Shown here piece by piece: positions 36,401-46,431 of a DNA stretch of 64,000 bases. The translations under genes were made by a program, and so were the position numbers. The first letter of the stretch is position 1. Every line of letters begins with the position of its first letter. Under the pieces are notes generated by a model. The model did not search any database. It was given only the letters and a program-made list of their open reading frames with translations, and was not told where the DNA came from. The DNA comes from Desulfobacteraceae bacterium Eth-SRB2. GTDB lineage: Bacteria; Desulfobacterota; Desulfobacteria; Desulfobacterales; UBA11574. The stretch covers positions 240,827 to 304,826 of the forward strand of contig RPGQ01000037.1 in NCBI GenBank assembly GCA_004193595.1, written 5' to 3'.

Positions 36401-37801
36401 AAGCAGGTCGTTGTTTTTGGCGATGAATACCAGTACGGCGCTGTCGGCGCAATTAACGTAAACTCAAAATATTCTGCTGCATATTTCAGGGACATCATAA
36501 ATGCATATCAGGATGATTACCGTGCATCTGCGACGGAGCAGGAGGTAAAAGAACTGATTGAAGAAATCTCCAAAGAGGTAGATGAGGATGAACAGGAAGC
36601 TGAACAGGCATTGCGCCCGCAGGAGGATAATACCGGCACAGTCCTGTGGCTCAAAACCTTCAATATTCGTACATCAACACTCAGTTTTGCCAGGGCCATT
36701 GCAAATTACACCACTTCTCTCCGTGAGCATTACCGGAGTTTCCCTGAAATCATAGATTATTCAAATGAATTCTTTTACAAACCCGCACTGCTCGATCTCA
36801 GCATCAACCGCATCCGCACTAAACCGATAGGCGAAGTCTTGCAGTTTATTCCCGTGCAAACCAAAGGAAATTCCGGCAGCAATGTAAACTATGATGAAAT
36901 AGACGCCGTTATTCATGACCTGGACAGCCGTATCAAAAACGGTTTTAAGGGAAGCGCAGGCATTATTACCTCTTTCCGTGAACAGCAGGCAAGAATGGAG
37001 CAGGCGCTGAACGAAAAGCTTAACATGCCGGAACTGAAAAGGAACTATGATCTGGCAGTATGGTTTGTCGGAGATGTCCAGGGCGAAGAACGTGATATTG
37101 TATATTACTCCCTTGTAGAAGACAGCAAATACGGCAACGCTAATTTGCGAAGCATTTATCCGGTCATTGACGGAACGGCGGACAATATCAGGAGCCTAAA
37201 GATGCAGAGGCTCAATGTGGGGTTCAGCCGTGCCAAAGACACAATGGTTTTTGTACACAGCATGCCGGTTAATAAGTATGGTAAAACCAGGCTTGGCGAT
37301 GCCATACGGCATTATGACAAGCTTCTTGACGAAAACAAAAAGAATGATTTTTTCATCGAAGACACCTCTATTTTTGAATCGCCGCCGGAAAAAGACCTGT
37401 ACAATCTTCTGATCGGAACGAATTTTGTGAAAACGCACAGAGAGCATGTGAAAATCATTCCCCAGTTTAAGATCGGAGAATACATCAGGGCCGAATACGC
37501 AAAGCAGATACCCAAATACAGGGTGGATTTTCTCATGACCTTTTCAAAAGGGGGTAAAGAGCAGACCCTGATCCTGGAATATGACGGCGTGGAATATCAT
37601 ACCAAAAACCCGGATATCGTGACCAAACATAATTTTTCGCAAGAGTACCTTGATTATGACATTAGCCGGCAGATAGAGATTGAAAGCTACGGCTACCGCT
37701 TTTTGAGGCTGAATAAGTTCAACCTGCGGCCAGAGCAGGATGGCGAAACAAAGACGGATGTTTTGGATAGATATTTAAGAAAGGCGTTTGCAGTTGAATG
37801 A
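33446..37801 (+). CDS. Large SF1 (UPF1-like) helicase with C-terminal Vsr-type nuclease
   Basis: This 1451-residue protein has a long N-terminal region (about 1-440), then Walker A VDGPPGTGKSH. A long helical insertion follows, then Walker B LLVIDEASQVS, VFGDEYQYG, and the late motifs VQGEERDIVYYS and LNVGFSRAKD. This order fits COG1112 UPF1-like helicases. The last 130 residues (KYRVDFLM, LILEYDGVEYH, GYRFLRLNKF) have the PD-(D/E)XK pattern of Vsr/DUF559 nucleases. A helicase-nuclease in a defence cluster suggests an anti-phage effector. The ATG at 33446 is preferred; a TTG at 33413 has its G-rich site too close. Confidence 0.8.
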   Translation: MNPMPNRKSATKLSANILNYFAAFTETRFNFRTLINYRWTDNELTLDLGIFQGFQNELLQRIKTGDSAPLTVRNNEHVLSFSGDDVLLEINKALSDKFGLEYLKSCVEQEIQKVAEQDVVFIATEKGLQAADNTILSEQEIEKQNSQIFLDGCRKYNLSLRKQIETILIELQRKQIDRLKDELGIEHVPASTFNPANYLKKHFDALQSIARDTRSQEEYISSVKQHFKESIDDIVLYDLFISIQKYARYNTVGTIYLFFHELNRRTDNDAVEGYPIFFIELNLSPGTENVEVSFPRDLLLINTPAVNYFKFPSILTTSRSSTLKNAASNLGGMEVFLQAQYGWNEPFVLEPHFRPIKAQQDIYPDIRCRVGFQVVRNENKKLLDYSEIMTRLESGEKNKFVNFISDYIDGNVENTQNVIDREFIEKYPIKSANRYISDNPLNLNISQKRILLALNKPKNKIIVVDGPPGTGKSHTIAAITYWANQEGKSVVITSHKKQAIDVIDRMLTDKFRDLHPNAKPSIIRLAKNGRSINTLENSLQNAVINAAGDRANDYNSQAVEQDEKELKRSVSEKIEKQISSSGEYREKIHDLFEFEQIQSRLISSGEFSDDDFALPLCDASVVIDFKNIQKFAEDAIVDNFNDIGLAAFQFLLKHRKDIPRFLNACEAINLHSNEDLDFETALTEVPKSFVELIEASVKSFKMDIPISALQSGDIPGAFFKKLFGKAPDKNVLEQLIKSLKSLKHANIIEEIVRLKNVPANELTLDMASEGISVLQTAISLKKHRDIIDEYRQVAGNKEKSISEVYNTLEGVKDAIQKMDGELFNCINSLFNHYGTMLATLKISSEKLGTLSRLNNLTGAEADIWKWIQLHYALSQKTVIDSFNKDDLNAFNKLRQKQVEHKNDLRMKNLNNFLGDVARIKASFAGGKRLTSTQARVLLNNISGIIAEPDMISRHFPMDEDLFDLLVIDEASQVSIAESISLILRAKQVVVFGDEYQYGAVGAINVNSKYSAAYFRDIINAYQDDYRASATEQEVKELIEEISKEVDEDEQEAEQALRPQEDNTGTVLWLKTFNIRTSTLSFARAIANYTTSLREHYRSFPEIIDYSNEFFYKPALLDLSINRIRTKPIGEVLQFIPVQTKGNSGSNVNYDEIDAVIHDLDSRIKNGFKGSAGIITSFREQQARMEQALNEKLNMPELKRNYDLAVWFVGDVQGEERDIVYYSLVEDSKYGNANLRSIYPVIDGTADNIRSLKMQRLNVGFSRAKDTMVFVHSMPVNKYGKTRLGDAIRHYDKLLDENKKNDFFIEDTSIFESPPEKDLYNLLIGTNFVKTHREHVKIIPQFKIGEYIRAEYAKQIPKYRVDFLMTFSKGGKEQTLILEYDGVEYHTKNPDIVTKHNFSQEYLDYDISRQIEIESYGYRFLRLNKFNLRPEQDGETKTDVLDRYLRKAFAVE

Positions 37802-37820
37802 TACTGATTGAAGTCATTTT

Positions 37821-37837
37821 TCCAACAACTTGTTGGA
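37821..37837. promoter_or_regulatory. 17-bp perfect palindrome, candidate operator
   Basis: TCCAACAAC followed by TTGTTGGA forms a perfect palindrome with a single central base, 20 nt after the helicase stop and 76 nt before the next gene. It may be a binding site for the winged-helix domain of the downstream protein; no T run follows. Confidence 0.45.
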
Positions 37838-37865
37838 GAAAATTCCTTACTCACAAACCTTCTGA

Positions 37866-37880
37866 TTCTCATTGTGAGAA
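37866..37880. promoter_or_regulatory. Palindrome TTCTCA-TTG-TGAGAA, candidate operator
   Basis: Perfect 6-bp arms around TTG lie 33 nt before the AlbA_2/GHKL gene. The half-site TGTGAGAAA recurs right after it at 37883-37891, consistent with a regulator-binding region. Confidence 0.5.
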
Positions 37881-37912
37881 AATGTGAGAAAGGGTATTTA
37901 GTGTGAGGAAAA

Positions 37913-39262
37913 ATGAATATACTTGATAAAGTAAGACAGCCTGAAAATCGTAAATTAGAGTTTAAAAGATCCCTGCCACCCAGAGCGAAGTGGTTAAAAA
38001 CCATTATTGCTTTTGCGAATGGAGCTGGAGGTGAGCTAATTTTTGGGGTAAATGATAAAAGCAGAGATATAGTAGGAATAGAGAACCCTTTTGAGTTGGA
38101 AGAAAAGATTTCAAATACTATTCATGATAGTATCCGGCCGTCGATTTCCCCGTATATACAGACTATTAATGTGAAAAGGAGACAGCTTCTTAGTGTGCAG
38201 ATTCTTCCCGGCCAGCAAAAGCCCTATTATCTTGCTTCAAAAGGCCTGGAAAAGGGCGCTTATATCCGTATCGGGTCAACCAATAGGCAGGCCGATCTTT
38301 CCGCCCTCGAGGAGTTGAAACGTCAGGCTTACGGCATTAGTTGCCTTGATCAGATGTTTTTTCAGTGTGGTAAAGAGGCTTTGGATAAAGAGACATTGAA
38401 TGTTTTTTTCATGAGGCTTCTTGGGGTTAAGAAGTTGTTGCTTAATCACTTTTTTCATTACGTGACATTAAAGAAAAACAATGGGGACATCTTTCCCACC
38501 TTTCTTGGTGTAATACTTTTTGGCAAAGAAAATCTGCCTGAATTAAGGGAGTTTGACTATTCGAAAATTAAGATTACCAGATATAAAGGAATTGATAGAA
38601 CGGAAATACTGTCTACACAATTCTTTGAACTGCCTCTCGCTTTGAAAATAGAGAGTATTATTGATTATACCCTATCAGAGATTCCAAATGCCCAAAAACT
38701 TGTAGGTGCAAAAATAGAGAGGATTTCGCTATTGCCGGCATTTGCTGTAAGGGAGGCTATCATCAATGCGATTGTACACAGAGATTATAGTTTGAAAGGA
38801 GCCTCTGTGCAAGTGGATATCTTTAGTGATCGTTGCAAAATTACAAGTCCTGGTGTGCTTCCAGGCACTTTAAGCATTGATCTGTTGGGCCAGGGTATTT
38901 CAGAAATAAGAAACAGAAGTCTTGTCCGCATTTTTCGCGGGGCCGGCTTTATGGAAGAGCTTGGAAGCGGAACTTCAAGGATGATTCAGGAGATGAAAAA
39001 TTTAGGCAATCCAAGGCCGGAGTTCGAGGAAAAAGGCCGATATTTCTGTGTTACTCTCAGGGCGAAGTCGCAAATGACATTCCATTTGGAAGAAATATAT
39101 CGGACACTTAGATTAAAAGGACCGTTGTCTTCTTCCGAGATATCAAAGGCGATAAATATTCATCAAAATACGGCCATAAAAAGGCTTAAAGAGCTTATAG
39201 CTTTGGAGAGCGTAGAAAAAATAGGTTCCGGGAAAAACACCAAATACAGGGTTAAGGAATAA
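37913..39262 (+). CDS. AlbA_2 (Schlafen-type) / GHKL / winged-helix regulator
   Basis: The 449-residue protein starts with an AlbA_2 domain (LEFKRSLPP, FANGAGGELIFGVND, YIRIGSTNRQAD). A GHKL-type ATPase segment of the HATPase_c_4 kind follows (AVREAIINAIVHRDYSLKGA, ITSPGVLPG, FMEELGSGTSRMIQEM). It ends in a winged helix (LKGPLSSSEISKAINIHQNTAIKRLKEL). Such COG2865-type proteins are often labelled RecG-related but have no helicase core. They are frequent in defence loci and are probably transcription regulators. GAGG precedes the ATG. Two palindromes upstream are candidate autoregulatory operators. Confidence 0.85.
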   Translation: MNILDKVRQPENRKLEFKRSLPPRAKWLKTIIAFANGAGGELIFGVNDKSRDIVGIENPFELEEKISNTIHDSIRPSISPYIQTINVKRRQLLSVQILPGQQKPYYLASKGLEKGAYIRIGSTNRQADLSALEELKRQAYGISCLDQMFFQCGKEALDKETLNVFFMRLLGVKKLLLNHFFHYVTLKKNNGDIFPTFLGVILFGKENLPELREFDYSKIKITRYKGIDRTEILSTQFFELPLALKIESIIDYTLSEIPNAQKLVGAKIERISLLPAFAVREAIINAIVHRDYSLKGASVQVDIFSDRCKITSPGVLPGTLSIDLLGQGISEIRNRSLVRIFRGAGFMEELGSGTSRMIQEMKNLGNPRPEFEEKGRYFCVTLRAKSQMTFHLEEIYRTLRLKGPLSSSEISKAINIHQNTAIKRLKELIALESVEKIGSGKNTKYRVKE

Positions 39263-39746
39263 CTCCCGATGTCTTATAAGTCTCTATTATCAGTGGTTGG
39301 TTGTGGGAGCGCCGTTCTTCTTTAAGCAACGGGAAAGATTCAACAGGGGGCTGTTTTCAGAAATAGGGAAATTGCCTATAATTGCCTTAATTGACCAATG
39401 ATTGCCTAATAATTGACTAATGACGAGCAGTGCATCATATAATAAATAGTGAAATAAGGGTGTTATAAAATTCTTGTCTTGTTCTCCTCTCCTCTGTCGA
39501 AAATCACGACTTGGCGGGGGAGGAAGGAAAAAAGCAGACTTTAACAAACATGTGAGTATATTGGAACAGCTCGGTATTTACCCGCTGCCGGTGAACTCTG
39601 GGTTACAGTGCTTATTCCAAAAAGCCTATAGTTGGTTTTGATTCACATGGTTACACATGATGTTTTATTTTATATTCGAAGAATCCGGCTATTTCCTCGG
39701 ATAAAGTAATCAGCATCACATCATTCAAGGCAAGAAGGGCTGAAAA
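39263..39746. other. Intergenic stretch before the Gabija-like pair
   Basis: No gene is supported. It contains an AT-rich series of related ATTGCC/ATTGAC/CTAAT words (39371-39423), probably a degenerate short repeat, and the leader of the OLD-family gene with AAGAAGGGC 9 nt before its start codon. Confidence 0.5.
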
Positions 39747-41732
39747 ATGTATATCTCGAAGGTCGTAATAGAGAACTATCGTTGCTTTGGTTCAAAGACA
39801 GAAATTAAACTAAAACCAGGAGTCAACGTATTCATCGGAGAAAATAATTCAGGCAAGACAACTGTGCTCAATGTATTGGGGTTTCTTTTTGATAGACGAG
39901 GACGCTCTCAGTTAGGAATTGATGACTTCAACAAGAATTTAGAGCCGAGCACCCGGGCACCCAAAATCACAGTTACCGCAACACTCTCCTCGACGGGCAA
40001 AGACACAATTGAAGACAAAGCACTAGTTGCTACATGGCTCACATCCATTGAGGAAGCCTGGGAGGCACAGCTGATATACTCATACCACCTTCCCGAAGAA
40101 GATGAGGAGAAGTTCATCGCCGAGATCGAAAAAAACAAGGAATCCAAAGACCACTTTTGGGAAATACTAGAAAACTTCCAATCCAAATACCTGTCAAGGA
40201 TCTACTGCGGCAACGAAAAAGACAGGAGACGACCAGAGCCAGACTCTCTCGACAAATTCGAGATGCGGTTCCTAAAAGCGATAAGAGACGTCGAATCCGA
40301 GATGTTCTCCGGAACTCAACCACTTCTAAGAAAAATGCTACAGCAGGTACTCGATAACAGCAAAACAGAAGAGGAAAAGATAAAACTGACCAAGTCCTTC
40401 CAAAAAGATGCAACAGAATTACTCGATGGCATAAAGAAAAGGCTGGACACCAATATCCTATTTTCCCTCGTGGACGACGTCGGTGCATCAGAAGGCGGTA
40501 GTCCCACTGTGGAAGGAAAGCTGACAGAAGCTGACCTTCTCAAAGCACTTAACCTGGCAATACCCCGCCACGACACTTCAATACCTCTCACACAAAACGG
40601 GCTCGGATACAATAATCTCATATATATCGCTCTCCTTTTGCGGAGTATGGAACATAGAGCCTCGGAAAAGCGAGGGCGGAATGCAGTAGCATACTCTATG
40701 CTTGCGGTAGAGGAGCCAGAAGCACACTTACATCCCGCACTTCAATACAAGCTTCTTAAATACTTCACAAAACAAGATCAAACACGTCAGATATTTATGA
40801 CAACACATTCAACCCACATCACGGCAGGCGCCGGGCTTGATCCCATAATCAGTCTCTCATCGAATTCTTTAGGTGAGATGGTCGTCGTTTACCCTTCAGA
40901 ATGCTTCCAAGAAAACTCCTCTGGCGTGACTTCAAAGAAGTATGTCGAGAGATACTTGGACGCGACCAAATCAAACATGCTTTTTAGCAAAGGTGTTCTT
41001 TTTGTAGAAGGTATTGCTGAGCAACTACTGATACCAACCCTTACAGAATACATTCCAGGATGCGACTTGGAAAAACAACACGTTTCAGTCATCAATGTGG
41101 GAGGCTCAACCTTCAAACACTTCCTTCCACTTTTTGGGGCAAGAACACAAACAGGAGTCTCAAGCCTTCAATGCCGGGTAGGATGCATTCCAGATGGTGA
41201 TCCCAAGAGAAGGCGTAAAAGCCAGGATAAGGCGAGATATAAGAAGTGTTATCCATACCAGATAGACCTTGATTCGAGCCAGTATGAATATCAGGTTCTC
41301 TCAAGCGTTGTCACAAACCTTAAGAAAGACGCAAATAGTATCGCAAACATCCAAGTAACCCACAGCGTAAAGACCTTTGAATATGACCTGGCATACGAAA
41401 ATGAAAACAGCAAACTGCTCGTCACAGATTCCTGCACAAATAAAGCCAAGATGGAAGAATTCAGACTTAATAAAAATCTAAAGAGCGATGCTGCAAAGAA
41501 GCTGTTGGATGAAGAAACGATTGAAGACCTTAAGGCGTTCGGCAAAGATAAACAGGGCAAAGCAGCATTCGCATCAGCATACCTCGAAAGTCTGGAAAAC
41601 TCAAAAGGGGAACACGCACTCGACCTCGCAAATGCACTGCGCAATAACGCAGAGAAGACTGGGGAGGACGTTGCAATTCCGGTCTATATCTCCAAGGCGA
41701 TCAAATGGGTCTGTGGCAAGGGACAAGAGTGA
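39747..41732 (+). CDS. OLD-family ATPase/TOPRIM nuclease (GajA-like)
   Basis: The 661-residue protein has an ABC-type ATPase with Walker A GENNSGKT (31-38), a long insertion, and Walker B LAVEEPEAHLHP followed by TTHSTHI. A TOPRIM domain follows (VLFVEGIAEQLLIP with its Glu, then CIPDGDPKRR with the Asp-X-Asp). A UvrD-type helicase gene lies 2 nt downstream, so this is a class 2 OLD enzyme, the layout of the Gabija anti-phage system. It is longer than the roughly 580-residue GajA that I recall, so 'Gabija-like' is the safe wording. Confidence 0.85.
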   Translation: MYISKVVIENYRCFGSKTEIKLKPGVNVFIGENNSGKTTVLNVLGFLFDRRGRSQLGIDDFNKNLEPSTRAPKITVTATLSSTGKDTIEDKALVATWLTSIEEAWEAQLIYSYHLPEEDEEKFIAEIEKNKESKDHFWEILENFQSKYLSRIYCGNEKDRRRPEPDSLDKFEMRFLKAIRDVESEMFSGTQPLLRKMLQQVLDNSKTEEEKIKLTKSFQKDATELLDGIKKRLDTNILFSLVDDVGASEGGSPTVEGKLTEADLLKALNLAIPRHDTSIPLTQNGLGYNNLIYIALLLRSMEHRASEKRGRNAVAYSMLAVEEPEAHLHPALQYKLLKYFTKQDQTRQIFMTTHSTHITAGAGLDPIISLSSNSLGEMVVVYPSECFQENSSGVTSKKYVERYLDATKSNMLFSKGVLFVEGIAEQLLIPTLTEYIPGCDLEKQHVSVINVGGSTFKHFLPLFGARTQTGVSSLQCRVGCIPDGDPKRRRKSQDKARYKKCYPYQIDLDSSQYEYQVLSSVVTNLKKDANSIANIQVTHSVKTFEYDLAYENENSKLLVTDSCTNKAKMEEFRLNKNLKSDAAKKLLDEETIEDLKAFGKDKQGKAAFASAYLESLENSKGEHALDLANALRNNAEKTGEDVAIPVYISKAIKWVCGKGQE

Positions 41733-41734
41733 GA

Positions 41735-43504
41735 ATGCAAGAACCAACCATCATCAGCTCCGACGACACTATCCAAGACTTTGACTCTCACATCAAAGTC
41801 TCAGCGGGGCCGGGTGCAGGCAAGACGACTTGGCTCGTAGGCCACATCTTACATGTAGTAAGGTCTTCAAAACGACTCCACAAGGCTGCGAAGATTGTTT
41901 GTATCTCGTACACGAACGCTGCCTCTGAAGCCATCAGAAGCAAGCTCGGTGAATGCGCAGACATTGTCGAGACATCAACAATCCACAGCTTCTTGTTCAG
42001 TAACGTTGTCAGGCCATATCTCCACATGTTGAAAAATGAAAAAGGGCAATGCCTGGTCGCGCATTCACTAGTGAAAAACCATTATGAGCCAAACCCGACT
42101 TATGGAAGAGTGAACACATGGCTGACCGAAGTGAAGGCCAGAAACAAAGCGGCTGTCAATAACAGCACAGCATACGCATATATCAAGAAAGCGCTCTGGC
42201 AAAGACAAGGTGACGGAACCTGGAAGTATGCCCCAATCAAGTGGACCAGCAAACCGAAGTACATGCCAACAACAAAACTCCATATCTATAAGGAACTCTT
42301 GTGGAAGAAAGGAACCATCGAGCATGATGACGTGCTCTACTTCGCCTATCTTATTCTTGAGAAGTACCCTCACCTCGCCGAGCATTTAGGTGCTAGATTC
42401 CCCTATATATACATTGATGAGTTCCAAGACACCGATCCAAGACAAACCCAAATACTCAAATGGATAGCAGAAGCTGGGAACAGCTACGTTGGAGTAATCG
42501 GTGACTCAGAACAGGCAATCTATGGATTTTGTGGAGCAAGAAGAGAAGACTTCACGGGTTTTGAGCTGCCGGAAACTAGGGAATACACAATCGCGGACAA
42601 CTGGCGAAGCACCGACAACATCATTGCGGTTCTCAACAATGCCAGAACTGATGGGATACAGCAGAAGGGGCTGCGAAAGACAGAAGGAAGCGAAGTCGAG
42701 GTTCTAGTTGGAGAAATCAGCAAAGCATACGAGCAAATCAAAGACAAAAACCATGTTATGCTTGCACGAAGCAATGAAATGGCCGATCTCCTAAGAACTA
42801 AGGATTTCGCCAAGCAAAATACGAAAGACCCTTGGTCAGAACTGGAGACGATTGACCTTGACAGATTTCTATTCATAAAGGCTATTCTTGAGGCGTTTAT
42901 GCTCCTGAAATCTGGACGTCCGGGTTCAGCGGTCAGAAAATATCTTGATGGATTTAGAGTAAGAAAGGGGCATTCCAATGTCCTCACAAATGCACCATAC
43001 ATCACAGACACTACAAAGCGTGCGCTTGCATTAACTTTTCTGTATCGCCTACAAACGAAGCATGCTTCACTCTGCAGCAAACCGTTTCTTGAAACATACA
43101 ATGAACTCGGGGAGCAAGTCGCAGAACTCCTTCTTGGTACAATACTCAAAAGGATCACCAGAGGCAAGATTCAAGATTATGCTCAAAAGTTTACACTGCA
43201 GCAACTTCTTGATACAGTAAACATGGTGGATGACACACGGGATGCTAAAACCATACACAAGGCAAAAGGCGCAGAATTTGAAACAGTTTTGATCGCTCTG
43301 CCAAATGAAGAAGACGCAGACAGGATTTTAATGCCAAAAGTAATACAGCACGCAGACGCAGGAGAATCAGAAGAGCAGCGAATCGCATACGTGGGAATAA
43401 GCCGGGCAAGAGACAATCTCTTTATTTCAGTTCCGACGCTTAGCCGCGAAAAGAGAAAGACAATTGAGGATAAGAAACTACCCATTCAAATTGTCGATTT
43501 GTAG
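41735..43504 (+). CDS. UvrD/PcrA-like helicase (GajB-like)
   Basis: The 589-residue SF1A helicase has Walker A SAGPGAGKTTW, motif Ia ISYTNAASEAIRSKL, motif II YIDEFQDTDPRQ, motif III GDSEQAIYGFCGA, motif IV DNWRST, a KAKGAEF motif and motif VI RIAYVGISRARDNLF. Placed 2 nt after the OLD nuclease gene, it is the expected second component of a Gabija-like pair. The frame is open 10 codons upstream, overlapping the nuclease gene, but this ATG matches the spacing. It is longer than the roughly 490-residue GajB that I recall. Confidence 0.85.
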   Translation: MQEPTIISSDDTIQDFDSHIKVSAGPGAGKTTWLVGHILHVVRSSKRLHKAAKIVCISYTNAASEAIRSKLGECADIVETSTIHSFLFSNVVRPYLHMLKNEKGQCLVAHSLVKNHYEPNPTYGRVNTWLTEVKARNKAAVNNSTAYAYIKKALWQRQGDGTWKYAPIKWTSKPKYMPTTKLHIYKELLWKKGTIEHDDVLYFAYLILEKYPHLAEHLGARFPYIYIDEFQDTDPRQTQILKWIAEAGNSYVGVIGDSEQAIYGFCGARREDFTGFELPETREYTIADNWRSTDNIIAVLNNARTDGIQQKGLRKTEGSEVEVLVGEISKAYEQIKDKNHVMLARSNEMADLLRTKDFAKQNTKDPWSELETIDLDRFLFIKAILEAFMLLKSGRPGSAVRKYLDGFRVRKGHSNVLTNAPYITDTTKRALALTFLYRLQTKHASLCSKPFLETYNELGEQVAELLLGTILKRITRGKIQDYAQKFTLQQLLDTVNMVDDTRDAKTIHKAKGAEFETVLIALPNEEDADRILMPKVIQHADAGESEEQRIAYVGISRARDNLFISVPTLSREKRKTIEDKKLPIQIVDL

Positions 43505-43630
43505 AATATAATGGTAAGAATAAAGCATGAGAGCTAAGCGTAGATATGCCGTTTCTAAAGACAAGAACTTCACGTAGCGGATATTGTAAGCTCAGTTTGC
43601 AGCAGATCTTCATTAGATGAAAGCCTATAA

Positions 43631-45661
<2,031 letters not shown>

Positions 45662-45679
45662 CCACTATAAGGAGTTATT

Positions 45680-46027
45680 ATGAAATCGTTTGAAAGCGCC
45701 TCATTGATGAAAAATGAAAGTGAGGCCATCGAGGCAGCTATCAGGATGCTAAAAAGCGAATTCTCCGTATCTAAAGTTATTCTGTTTGGATCAAAGGCCC
45801 GCGGAGACCATGACGAGCATTCAGATATTGATTTGCTTGTGGTCGCTTCCAAATTACTGCATTGGAAAGAAGAAAAGGCCATTATTGGGGCTTTATTCGA
45901 TATCGGCATGGAATATAATGTTATTTTTAGTCCTTTGTTCACATCAGTTGATGAGTGGGAGAATGGTATATTCACGGAGTTTCCTGTTTACCATGAAATC
46001 TCACGAGATGGAGCTGTAGTGTTATGA
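45680..46027 (+). CDS. MNT-type nucleotidyltransferase
   Basis: The 115-residue minimal nucleotidyltransferase has the signature LFGSKARGDHDEHSDIDLLV, giving Gly-Ser and the two metal-binding Asp (Asp-X-Asp); a third acidic residue may be the Glu in GMEYNVIF. GGAG lies 8 nt upstream. The stop overlaps the start of the next gene by four nt. MNT proteins pair with HEPN proteins as toxin-antitoxin modules in which the MNT transfers AMP to the HEPN toxin. Here the pair sits between mod and res of a type III system. Confidence 0.88.
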   Translation: MKSFESASLMKNESEAIEAAIRMLKSEFSVSKVILFGSKARGDHDEHSDIDLLVVASKLLHWKEEKAIIGALFDIGMEYNVIFSPLFTSVDEWENGIFTEFPVYHEISRDGAVVL

Positions 46028-46431
46028 GCCAACAAATTATTATCGACTATTGGGTAGAAAAGGCCGGGGAAGACCTTGCGTCGGCTTGGGACAACTTTAA
46101 ATCCGGCAGGTATCAGAATGCAGTGAGGGATGCATATTTTGCCTGCTTCCATGCTTTTTCTTCAGTGCTTATAAAAGAGGGAAAGACGTTTAAAAAACAC
46201 AAAGAAGTCCGCTCAATGCTCCACAGGGACTTCATTCGAACAAAGAAAATCGATAGTTTCTGGGGAAAACACTATGATTGGCTTTTTGATAATCGGCACA
46301 AGGCGGATTATCGGCCATTGATTCAATTTCATGCTGATCAGGTCAAAGAGATCGTTGAGGAAAGCGAAGCATTTGTGAAAGAGATGACAGATTTGCTAAA
46401 CAGGCCAAAAGAAAATGGCGAAAACGTCTAA
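46024..46431 (+). CDS. HEPN-domain protein
   Basis: The 135-residue all-helical protein has the pattern DYWVEKAGEDLASAWDNFKSGRYQNAVRDAYFACFHAFSS split across HEPN helices, and a late NRHKADYRPLIQ segment. This resembles UPF0332-type HEPN proteins. The catalytic Arg-X4-6-His motif of HEPN RNases is not clearly present, so RNase activity is uncertain. It overlaps the MNT gene by four nt and the res gene by 17 nt, so the pair is embedded in the restriction operon by translational coupling. Confidence 0.8.
   Translation: MSQQIIIDYWVEKAGEDLASAWDNFKSGRYQNAVRDAYFACFHAFSSVLIKEGKTFKKHKEVRSMLHRDFIRTKKIDSFWGKHYDWLFDNRHKADYRPLIQFHADQVKEIVEESEAFVKEMTDLLNRPKENGENV

Noticed and set aside
39290-39547. Minus-strand 85-codon frame between the AlbA_2 gene and the OLD nuclease gene
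   Set aside because: It has no ribosome-binding site or recognisable product and lies across AT-rich repeated words; treated as chance.
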